5,592 nt of DNA from Rhodospirillaceae bacterium (lineage in GTDB: Bacteria; Pseudomonadota; Alphaproteobacteria; Thalassobaculales; Thalassobaculaceae). Where the stretch lies: NCBI GenBank assembly GCA_002701455.1, contig NZVJ01000015.1, positions 6,799-12,390 on the forward strand, read 5' to 3'. Below the pieces are notes generated by a model, which was not told the DNA's origin, made no database searches, and worked only from the letters and a program-made list of their open reading frames with translations. Made by a program: the position numbers and the translations under genes. Shown one piece after another: positions 1-5,592 of this stretch (within the stretch, counting starts at the first letter, position 1; every line of letters starts with the position of its first letter).

Positions 1-492
1 CCCTCCTCGCTGACGCTCAAGATGCGTCCAGGATCTCACCAATCGACTTCGTTGAAACGAAAGAGATGCTAATTCCACCTGTAAACCACCCTCATGTGTC
101 CGAGCTCTAGCACCAAATATTTCTATAATTAAACCTGTTCTATCTATAACCTTGCACCGCCAGTGTAATTCTAAATTTCGTTGCTGAATGGCGGATAACT
201 GAGTGTTTATAACTGCTAATTGTATCTTCCTTGAAATAATATAATCTTTTATCCTTTCTCGTGTTCCGCTACCAAAGAAATTTGCCGTATTTATTTTCGA
301 TAGATTAATTATTTCTGACGAATTTACGTCCAGCTTTATTGCGTTGGCCAGTCCAACTATTTCCTCTAGCTGAGAAGATGTTAACCGCTCGTCACTTGGT
401 GACTGAGATGCAGGCCATTTTATTTTGTCAAGATTCGGATGAAGAACGATGGTGGGTACGTTTTTAATGCTAAACTCTGAATAATTGCTCAT
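1..492 (-). CDS. hflX: GTPase HflX, N-terminal part (truncated by window edge)
   Basis: HflX is a cytoplasmic GTPase that binds the 50S subunit and splits stalled or stressed ribosomes. I translated the minus strand from the ATG at 492-490 and the frame stays open for 164 codons to the window edge, so the stop and the whole G domain lie outside. The visible part is the HflX N-terminal domain: PTIVLHP near residues 13-19, NFFGSG at 71-76, LSAIQQRNLE at 99-108, VIDRTGLIIEIFGARART at 115-132 followed by HEGGLQVELA, and QRSRLVRSWTHLERQRGG at 147-164, which in HflX leads directly to the Walker A region. No Shine-Dalgarno sequence is evident before the ATG. It lies 89 bp after the HAD gene on the same strand. 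Family assignment is very secure; only the exact start is open, and no in-frame alternative start is seen close upstream. Confidence 0.95.
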   Translation of the reverse strand, partial: MSNYSEFSIKNVPTIVLHPNLDKIKWPASQSPSDERLTSSQLEEIVGLANAIKLDVNSSEIINLSKINTANFFGSGTRERIKDYIISRKIQLAVINTQLSAIQQRNLELHWRCKVIDRTGLIIEIFGARARTHEGGLQVELASLSFQRSRLVRSWTHLERQRGG

Positions 493-581
493 TTAACCAT
501 CGTTTTTTTTAAATTTGTTTTAAGTAACGCATATTGATTTTGATTAAAAAAATATTAAAAAACCGAGTCTCTATTAAAGGA
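493..581. other. AT-rich spacer between the HAD gene and hflX
   Basis: This is the longest intergenic gap in the window: 89 bp with 19 G or C bases. Read on the coding (minus) strand it holds two T tracts (near 551-563) and later an A tract (about 502-509) just before hflX. A weak 5-bp inverted repeat, AAGGA/TCCTT, overlaps the HAD stop codon, but it lies well before the first T tract and does not make a canonical intrinsic terminator. TAATAT-like hexamers occur, but I find no well-spaced -35 partner. It is too short for hfq, whose product is usually about 80 residues. It may carry an hflX promoter or a weak 3' end signal, but the sequence alone does not decide this. Confidence 0.35.
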
Positions 582-1256
582 TCATTTGTCCTTACCTCCT
601 TCGGTCTTATTTTCCAGATCGTTTAAAAATGATTCAAGTTCTACACAAGATGAAAAGGTTTTTGCAGGAGGCCATTGAATTAGTTCTTCCTTTGTTATCG
701 AACCTGTTTTGACTAAAATTGGTGTGCAGTTTGCCAGATGTGCACACTCTAGATCAACAACCGCATCGCCAACAAACCAAACAAGCTTACTTGGATTTAT
801 GTTACTTGGTTGGAAAAGAGCATCTACAATGGCCTTAGAGGGCTTATCAAAATCTAAATCAGTTGCACCTAATACGTTTTTGAAATACTTTTCCCAGCCA
901 AGTTTTTGAATTTCTTTTCTTAAAAACGAGCCATTCTTATTGGAAATAATTCCCGAATATATTTTTCGCTTCCGAAGAAATTCTAGTAAATCTTTCGCTC
1001 CAGGTAATGGAGTGATCCCAATTAAGTGATTTTTTTCAAAAGCTTCGTAAAAAAAACTTAGTGCTGTCTTCCAATCGTCACCAAATATTTCAGGGAACGC
1101 CTCACGAGCAGAGCGTTTAGAGTTTTGTCGTATCTCGGATTCAGTCCAAGGGTCCTTTCCCATTTCAATTAGGGTCTCATTCAATGCTTTGGCTATACTC
1201 TTCCAGTTATCTACTAATGTACTATCCCAGTCGAATATAAATGCTTCCGGAAACAT
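582..1256 (-). CDS. HAD-IA family phosphatase (phosphoglycolate phosphatase-like)
   Basis: The 224-residue cytoplasmic protein is a haloacid dehalogenase-type, Mg2+-dependent phosphohydrolase; the natural substrate cannot be read from sequence. All four HAD motifs are present: motif I FDWDSTLVD with nucleophile D9 and general acid/base D11; motif II IISNK with S105; motif III DKP with K138; motif IV VGDAVVD with D164 and D168. Residues about 17-80 form the helical C1 cap of the Gph/PGMB-type branch. The ATG at 1256 is right because motif I begins only eight residues later and the family starts this way. No clear ribosome binding site precedes it and it begins 13 bp after the dat stop, suggesting translational coupling. 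It sits between dat and hflX, where many alphaproteobacteria have hfq. The short Lys/Gly/Asp-rich tail is probably disordered. Confidence 0.9.
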   Translation of the reverse strand: MFPEAFIFDWDSTLVDNWKSIAKALNETLIEMGKDPWTESEIRQNSKRSAREAFPEIFGDDWKTALSFFYEAFEKNHLIGITPLPGAKDLLEFLRKRKIYSGIISNKNGSFLRKEIQKLGWEKYFKNVLGATDLDFDKPSKAIVDALFQPSNINPSKLVWFVGDAVVDLECAHLANCTPILVKTGSITKEELIQWPPAKTFSSCVELESFLNDLENKTEGGKDK

Positions 1257-1269
1257 TTGGCTTAAAACT

Positions 1270-2142
1270 TTAGCTAATTAAAGTGTTGGATTTAGGACAG
1301 TCTACGTACCTTAAATATGAGGCGAGCAATTTCGTAGTCAACAAACCAGGCGCCCCGTTTCCTATTATAACATCGTCTATTTGTACAACAGGAGTTAAAA
1401 ATGAGGTTGAAGAAGTAAAAAACGCCTCCTTACTTTTTTTTGCTTCGTCCACAGTGAAAGGCCGTTCAACGATTTTGATGCCCTCTTTTTTCGCGATATC
1501 GATGATTGTTAACCTCGTGACACCGCTTAAAATTGCCTCATCTAAATATCTTGTTATCAGGTTGTTATCCGTATCGAGCATCCAGGCGTTCGTTGATGTT
1601 CCTTCTGTTACAAACCCCTCTTCGTCAAATTGCCAAGCCTCTTGCGCCCCCTGCTCTCTAGCAGCTTGTTTACCAAGTACGTTCGGGAGAAGAGAAACTG
1701 ATTTTATATCGCAACGTTTCCACCTAATATCCGGTATGGTTATTACCTTAGCCCCCTTATTGTTTGTATTCAAATGTGGCATCAAGAGCGGGCGCGCAGT
1801 TATTACAAGGGTTGGCTTGGATTTCTTAGGAAAACCATGGTCGCGTTTCGCAACACCCCGAGTGATTTGAATGTACACAATACCGTCTTTGAGCTTATTT
1901 TTATTTATAATTTCTTTAATGACATGTTTTAGCGATGCTTGCTTCATGGGCCAATCTATCTCTAGTGCCTGTAATGACCGGTCTAAACGATCTAGATGTG
2001 GCTCTTCATCTACCAGATAGCGATTTTTAATAAGAATAACTTCGTAAACACCATCTGCAAACTGATAACCGCGGTCTTCAACATGAACACTAACTTTAGA
2101 GTGGGGGTAGTAACGACCATTTACGTAAGACACGCGGGACAT
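1270..2142 (-). CDS. dat: D-amino-acid transaminase (class IV PLP-dependent aminotransferase)
   Basis: The 290-residue cytoplasmic enzyme, full length for the family, would interconvert D-alanine plus 2-oxoglutarate with pyruvate plus D-glutamate, feeding peptidoglycan precursors. It has the fold-type IV signature: VEDRGYQFADGVYEV at 21-35, catalytic PLP lysine K147 in the DIKSVSLL segment, and E180 in VTEGTSTN, which contacts the pyridine nitrogen. By alignment from memory to the Bacillus D-amino-acid transaminase, Y33, R100 and H102 (KRDHGFP) correspond to that enzyme's substrate-carboxylate-binding Tyr31, Arg98 and His100. These favour a D-amino-acid transaminase over a branched-chain aminotransferase or aminodeoxychorismate lyase. 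The ATG at 2142 follows a good ribosome binding site. The gene lies 34 bp after trkA and 13 bp before the HAD gene. Substrate range is inferred. Confidence 0.9.
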   Translation of the reverse strand: MSRVSYVNGRYYPHSKVSVHVEDRGYQFADGVYEVILIKNRYLVDEEPHLDRLDRSLQALEIDWPMKQASLKHVIKEIINKNKLKDGIVYIQITRGVAKRDHGFPKKSKPTLVITARPLLMPHLNTNNKGAKVITIPDIRWKRCDIKSVSLLPNVLGKQAAREQGAQEAWQFDEEGFVTEGTSTNAWMLDTDNNLITRYLDEAILSGVTRLTIIDIAKKEGIKIVERPFTVDEAKKSKEAFFTSSTSFLTPVVQIDDVIIGNGAPGLLTTKLLASYLRYVDCPKSNTLIS

Positions 2143-2147
2143 ATAAT

Positions 2148-2153
2148 TTCCTT
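2148..2153 (-). promoter_or_regulatory. Ribosome binding site of dat
   Basis: On the coding strand AAGGAA precedes the dat ATG with six bases between AGGA and the start codon. It is a close match to the anti-Shine-Dalgarno complement and fixes the start at 2142. It is one of the two clearest such sites in the window. Confidence 0.65.
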
Positions 2154-2176
2154 TAGTTTACTTGGCTAATTCTTAG

Positions 2177-3553
2177 TTAGAAAAAATCGACTCTTACCGC
2201 AAATAATTTTTCAACCTCTTTTACAGCTTCATAAGTTGTAAATAAAACTATTGTGTCGTTCTTCTCAATAACCGTGTCTCCCTTTGGCGCTATAACGTGA
2301 TCCTGTCTTATTATCGCACCAATTTTGACACCGTTAGGTAATCCAGCTTCCCTTATTGATTTACCGACAAGTGACGAAGTTTCAAGTGCTTCGGCCTCAA
2401 TAACTTCCCCAAAATCCTCTCTAACCGAGTAAATTCCTTTTATTCTGCCTCGTCGCACATGCTGTAATATAGACGAGACAGTTATCATTCTAGGATTCAC
2501 TACTGCATCAATACCCAGTGTATTTATGAGTTGTATGTACGAATGTTTATTTACAAGAGCAATGGTTCGCTTTACACCAGCTCTCTTAGCCAATAAAGAC
2601 CCAATTATATTCACTTCGTCATCGTTGGTCACGGCAACGAATGTTTCCGTGTTTCCGGCGCTGGCTTCGTCTAAAATTTCCATATCCAGCACGTCGCCGT
2701 TAATCACCATTGTTTGGCTGAGTTGTTGTGCAACCGATTTTGCGCGTTCTTCACCAAATTCAATGACCTTCGCTCTCACACCGGCGTGATCCTCTTGAAT
2801 TTCTTCGGCTAGGGTTAGCCCTATATTACCCCCGCCAGCAATAATTACACTTCTACCCTCCTCCTCTTCATGACCAAAAGCGGCCATCGCTCTACTTAAG
2901 TGGTTGGAGTCGCATATAAAATATACATCATCACCGGGTAACATATGTTCGTGCGATCTCGGTATGATGCCACTATCATTTCTTATAATTCCAACAATGA
3001 CGATATTCAAATCTGGAAATAACTGAGTTAATTGCCTGATTGGTGTATTTATCACGGGGCATTCTTCGGTGCACCGTACCCCAACCACACTGACTAGTCC
3101 CTCTGCCATCGGGACCACATCAAAACCTCCTGGGACATGCAACCTGCGTCCGATCGCCCTTGCTACCTCACGTTCTGGAGAAATAATAACATCGATGGGC
3201 ATATTTTCCCGACTGAATAAATCTCCCCATATTGGTTTTAAATAACCTGGTTGCCGGATCCTGGCGATTTTTGTTGGAACTTCAAATAGAGAATGGGCAA
3301 CCTGGCAAGCTACCATATTTATCTCATCCGAAAATGTGACTGCTATTAACATATCCGCTTCAGCAGTTCCTGCTTGTTCGAGAACATCTGGTTGTGAAGC
3401 ATGTCCTAAAATGCTTCGGACATCTAAGGTTTCTCCAATTCGGCGGACAAGACTGTAGTCCTGGTCAACCACAGTAACATCGTTATTTTCGCCGGCTAAA
3501 TGTTTAGCGATACTTGTCCCTACTAGACCGGCACCGCAGATAACAACTTTCAT
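2177..3553 (-). CDS. trkA: Trk system K+ uptake regulatory protein TrkA
   Basis: The 458-residue protein is the cytoplasmic NAD(H)-binding subunit that gates the TrkH/TrkG K+ channel at the inner membrane. It has the full duplicated layout RCK_N-RCK_C-RCK_N-RCK_C. The first Rossmann motif is CGAGLVG (glycines 7, 9, 12) with D30 ending the second strand; the second is AGGGNIG (glycines 240, 242, 245) with E265 in the equivalent place. The RCK_C domains lie at roughly 140-225 and 370-455. Length matches the usual 450-460 residues and no motif is missing. No membrane segment is seen, as expected; the TrkH partner is not in the window. The ATG at 3553 lies only 9 bp after the ntrX stop, so the two are probably co-transcribed and translationally coupled; only a weak GAAG-like ribosome binding site is visible. 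Confidence 0.95.
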   Translation of the reverse strand: MKVVICGAGLVGTSIAKHLAGENNDVTVVDQDYSLVRRIGETLDVRSILGHASQPDVLEQAGTAEADMLIAVTFSDEINMVACQVAHSLFEVPTKIARIRQPGYLKPIWGDLFSRENMPIDVIISPEREVARAIGRRLHVPGGFDVVPMAEGLVSVVGVRCTEECPVINTPIRQLTQLFPDLNIVIVGIIRNDSGIIPRSHEHMLPGDDVYFICDSNHLSRAMAAFGHEEEEGRSVIIAGGGNIGLTLAEEIQEDHAGVRAKVIEFGEERAKSVAQQLSQTMVINGDVLDMEILDEASAGNTETFVAVTNDDEVNIIGSLLAKRAGVKRTIALVNKHSYIQLINTLGIDAVVNPRMITVSSILQHVRRGRIKGIYSVREDFGEVIEAEALETSSLVGKSIREAGLPNGVKIGAIIRQDHVIAPKGDTVIEKNDTIVLFTTYEAVKEVEKLFAVRVDFF

Positions 3554-3562
3554 TTTTGATCT

Positions 3563-4966
3563 TCAACCAGTTTTTGCCGGTCGCTCCTCTTGATAAACAC
3601 GAAGCGTTTTAAGCTTTCTATGCAAAGCAGATCTTTCCATACCAATAAAATTTGCAGTTTGCGAAATATTCCCACCGAACCTATTAACCTGTGCAAACAA
3701 ATACTCTCTTTCAAAGTGTTCGCGAGCATCTCTTAATGACATCCCTAGAACATCCATATTTTTTTCAAGTTTAGCATCGATAGGTGTTACTGTAACCAGT
3801 TCTGGCGGCAACATATCTGCTCTAATCCTGTCCTCAGTATTGTCTGGATACATAATTAAAATCCAATCAATAATATTTTTTAACTGTCTAACATTTCCAG
3901 GCCAATCATAAGCCTGGAGCACTGCCACTGCTTCATCCGAAAGACTCTTTATTTGCATCCCTGCGGACTCTGTCGATTTTTCTAGAAAATATTTTGCTAA
4001 AGTGGGTATATCCTCTCGCCTTTGTTTTAATGCAGGTACTTCCATAGGTACAACACTTAATCGATAAAACAGATCCTCTCTTAAGCGTCCTTCTGCAATC
4101 TCCTCTTGTAAGTTTTTGTTAGTTGAAGAAATCACTCTTACATTTACGTGAATCTCCACGTCTCCGCCAACCCTTGTAAACTTTTGTTCCTGAAGAACCC
4201 GAACGATTTTTCCCTGTGTTTCTATCGGCATATCAGAAATCTCATCCAGAAAAAGTGTCCCAGTATGGGCTCGTTCAAAAACGCCAATTACCGAGCCGGG
4301 CTGTCCATTATTACTCGGGTGATTTATTCCAAAAAGTTCAACTTCCAACCTATCCGGATTCATAGTTGCACAATTAAGAACAATGAAGGGCGCATCTATC
4401 CTGCCCGAATTGGCATGTATTGCGCGAGCAACTATTTCCTTACCAGCCCCGGGAGGCCCCGTGATTAGAATACGACTATTTCCGGGTGCAACCTTGTTGA
4501 TAGTAGCTTTTAGCTGTGAGATTGATAGCGAGTCACCTATTAACTCTTCATTGAAACCTGCACGTTTTCGCAATTCTAGATTTTCTTGTCTCAAACCTTC
4601 TGCTTCAAGTGCGCGTTTTATTAATAAAACTAATTTATCTGCCTGAAAGGGCTTTTCAATAAATTCGTACGCTCCAGCTTTTATAGAATTAACCGCGGTC
4701 TCTATATTACCATGACCACTTATCATAATAACTGGAACGCTTGGATATACTGTTTTCACCCATTTAAGTATATCGACACCATCTTGTTCACTCCCATGAA
4801 GCCAAATATCTAGTATAACTAAACTTGGCAACCTTGCATTAATTTCGGCGTAGGCTTGCTCTGAGTTTGCTGCTTCTCGCGTGAAATAACCCTCATCTTC
4901 CAGAATTCCACATAATAATGTTCTGATGTCGGATTCATCATCAACAATCAAGATATCATTACTCAT
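3563..4966 (-). CDS. ntrX: Two-component response regulator NtrX
   Basis: This 467-residue DNA-binding regulator is the partner of NtrY. The REC domain (about 1-120) has acidic D9/D10, phospho-acceptor D53 in ILDIWLHGSEQDG, S83 in MISGHG and K105 in EKPF. The AAA+ domain has Walker A GPPGAGKE (170-177), Walker B TLFLDE with D241/E242, the EGRLREDLFYRL segment (292-303) with candidate arginine fingers, and WPGNVRQLKN (355-364). A Fis-type helix-turn-helix lies near 431-453 (GGNISQTANFIGMERSALHR). The segment between ELFG and GVFERAHTG lacks the GAFTGA loop of sigma54 activators, so it may bind DNA and regulate without activating sigma54 polymerase. DIWLxGSExDG is typical of NtrX rather than NtrC. 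It starts 35 bp after ntrY behind a recognisable ribosome binding site and ends 9 bp before trkA. Confidence 0.96.
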   Translation of the reverse strand: MSNDILIVDDESDIRTLLCGILEDEGYFTREAANSEQAYAEINARLPSLVILDIWLHGSEQDGVDILKWVKTVYPSVPVIMISGHGNIETAVNSIKAGAYEFIEKPFQADKLVLLIKRALEAEGLRQENLELRKRAGFNEELIGDSLSISQLKATINKVAPGNSRILITGPPGAGKEIVARAIHANSGRIDAPFIVLNCATMNPDRLEVELFGINHPSNNGQPGSVIGVFERAHTGTLFLDEISDMPIETQGKIVRVLQEQKFTRVGGDVEIHVNVRVISSTNKNLQEEIAEGRLREDLFYRLSVVPMEVPALKQRREDIPTLAKYFLEKSTESAGMQIKSLSDEAVAVLQAYDWPGNVRQLKNIIDWILIMYPDNTEDRIRADMLPPELVTVTPIDAKLEKNMDVLGMSLRDAREHFEREYLFAQVNRFGGNISQTANFIGMERSALHRKLKTLRVYQEERPAKTG

Positions 4967-4975
4967 TTCTGGACA

Positions 4976-4980
4976 TCCTT
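4976..4980 (-). promoter_or_regulatory. Ribosome binding site of ntrX
   Basis: On the coding strand AAGGA lies nine bases before the ntrX ATG at 4966, supporting that start. A nearer-upstream ATG overlapping this site is out of frame with ntrX and can be ignored. Confidence 0.55.
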
Positions 4981-5001
4981 ATAGCTGGTAATATATGAAA
5001 A

Positions 5002-5592
5002 TTATATGGTTTCAACGAGCGGGATTTTAACAGTAACAACAACCCCAGAACCACTTACAATAGTATCTTCTATTTTAAATGTACCTGAATGATCTTCGAC
5101 AATTTTTGCTACGATGGCTAGTCCTAGCCCAGTTCCTTTTTCCCGGGTCGTGACGTAAGGTTCAGTTAGCCGATTTGAGATTTCTGCTGGCAAACCTATC
5201 CCGTCATCGATAATTTCTAGGTAGCAAAAGTTTGATTTTTTTGAGATTTGTATCTGGATTGATCCATTAACATTATTTTGTTCATCACTTTTAGCATTTA
5301 TTGAATCAATACTATTTTGGATAAGATTAGTAATCATTTGCCTTATCTGATGATCGTCACATAATACCACAACCGGTTCTTCAGGTATTTTAAAACTAAA
5401 TTCAACATTATTGTTTGCTTCCGATTGTAAAGTGACCTGTGCTTTGACAATTAATTTTAAGTCGTGGGGGGCCAATTTCGCGGCTGGCATACGAGCGAAT
5501 GACGAAAACTCGTCCACCATACGACCTATATCTGACACCTGACGGCTTATCGTCTCCGTTAATGATACAAATAGATCTCTTTCCTCTGAAAT
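5002..5592 (-). CDS. ntrY: Sensor histidine kinase NtrY, C-terminal part (truncated by window edge)
   Basis: NtrY is an inner-membrane sensor kinase that phosphorylates NtrX. The frame is open from the window edge at 5592 to a TAA at 5002-5004, giving the last 196 residues; the family is usually 700 or more, so the membrane segments, HAMP, PAS and phospho-acceptor histidine lie outside. A GTG at 5538 is an internal codon, because the 18 upstream codons (ISEERDLFVSLTETISRQ) continue the NtrY dimerisation helix into VSDIGRMVDEFSSFARMP, a hallmark of NtrY. The HATPase_c domain shows an N box (TNLIQNSIDSI, N93 in this fragment), G1 box DDGIGLP (129-135) and G2 box GTGLGL (153-158), so it looks catalytically intact. 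It ends 35 bp before ntrX. Nothing suggests a break; the truncation is only the window edge. Confidence 0.95.
   Translation of the reverse strand: MSEERDLFVSLTETISRQVSDIGRMVDEFSSFARMPAAKLAPHDLKLIVKAQVTLQSEANNNVEFSFKIPEEPVVVLCDDHQIRQMITNLIQNSIDSINAKSDEQNNVNGSIQIQISKKSNFCYLEIIDDGIGLPAEISNRLTEPYVTTREKGTGLGLAIVAKIVEDHSGTFKIEDTIVSGSGVVVTVKIPLVETI

Noticed and set aside
572..596. Inverted repeat AAGGA/TCCTT at the end of the HAD gene, possible terminator
   Set aside because: Only a 5-bp stem, and the nearest T tract begins about a dozen bases later, so it does not fit an intrinsic terminator.
709..909. Plus-strand open frame inside the HAD phosphatase gene
   Set aside because: Antisense to conserved HAD motifs III and IV; short, no recognisable domain and low-complexity composition.
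1268..1283. Inverted repeat CTTTA/TAAAG around the dat stop codon, possible terminator
   Set aside because: The stem is 5 bp with a single G-C pair, the T run after it is only four bases, and the HAD gene starts 13 bp after the stop, so termination here is unlikely.
1283..1870. Long plus-strand open frame (195 codons) antisense to dat
   Set aside because: It lies wholly inside a well-supported class IV aminotransferase gene on the other strand, shows no recognisable motif, and is a typical shadow frame.
1270..2142. Alternative assignment as branched-chain aminotransferase or aminodeoxychorismate lyase
   Set aside because: The R100/H102 pair with Y33 and the VEDRGYQFADGVYEV start match the D-amino-acid transaminase group better; full certainty needs an assay.
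2166..2176. Short dyad CTAA-gaa-TTAG after trkA, possible operator
   Set aside because: Four-base AT-rich arms are expected by chance in this composition and no second copy was noticed elsewhere.
2526..2789. Plus-strand open frame inside trkA
   Set aside because: Antisense to the second RCK_N domain of TrkA with no independent support.
4148..4646. Two overlapping plus-strand open frames inside ntrX
   Set aside because: Both are antisense to the conserved AAA+ core of NtrX; overlapping each other in different frames is typical of chance ORFs.

Overview
The window is a compact block of six genes, all on the minus strand and so transcribed from high to low coordinates. In transcription order they are ntrY (C-terminal part only, cut by the right edge), ntrX, trkA, a class IV D-amino-acid transaminase gene (dat), a HAD-family phosphatase gene, and hflX (N-terminal part only, cut by the left edge). 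The core order ntrY-ntrX-trkA-dat-(...)-hflX is, from general knowledge, characteristic of Alphaproteobacteria. The NtrX protein also has features typical of alphaproteobacterial NtrX. Base composition is visibly AT-rich, with an AT-biased codon third position. This points to a low-GC alphaproteobacterium, perhaps an uncultured or marine lineage; the lineage is inference and cannot be fixed from this sequence.

Layout: 5002-5592 is the ATP-binding end of the NtrY sensor kinase. 3563-4966 is its partner regulator NtrX (REC, AAA+, Fis-type HTH). 2177-3553 is the NAD-binding K+ uptake regulator TrkA. 1270-2142 is the D-amino-acid transaminase. 582-1256 is a HAD-IA phosphatase. 1-492 is the first 164 codons of the ribosome-associated GTPase HflX. 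Gaps between genes are 35, 9, 34, 13 and 89 bp, so the first five genes look like one operon. The 89-bp gap before hflX is extremely AT-rich (19 of 89 bases are G or C) and is the only place where a separate promoter might sit. No stretch over 300 bases lacks a gene. I saw no tRNA, rRNA, CRISPR array, insertion sequence or convincing terminator.

How the genes may work together: NtrY would phosphorylate NtrX, which controls transcription in response to redox, nitrogen or envelope state. TrkA would gate K+ uptake, and the transaminase would interconvert D-Ala and D-Glu for peptidoglycan. HflX would rescue or recycle ribosomes under stress. The most notable deviations are a HAD phosphatase gene where many relatives carry hfq, and an NtrX AAA+ domain without the sigma54-contacting GAFTGA loop. 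I do not see an exotic or previously undescribed system here; this is mostly conserved housekeeping and regulatory DNA.
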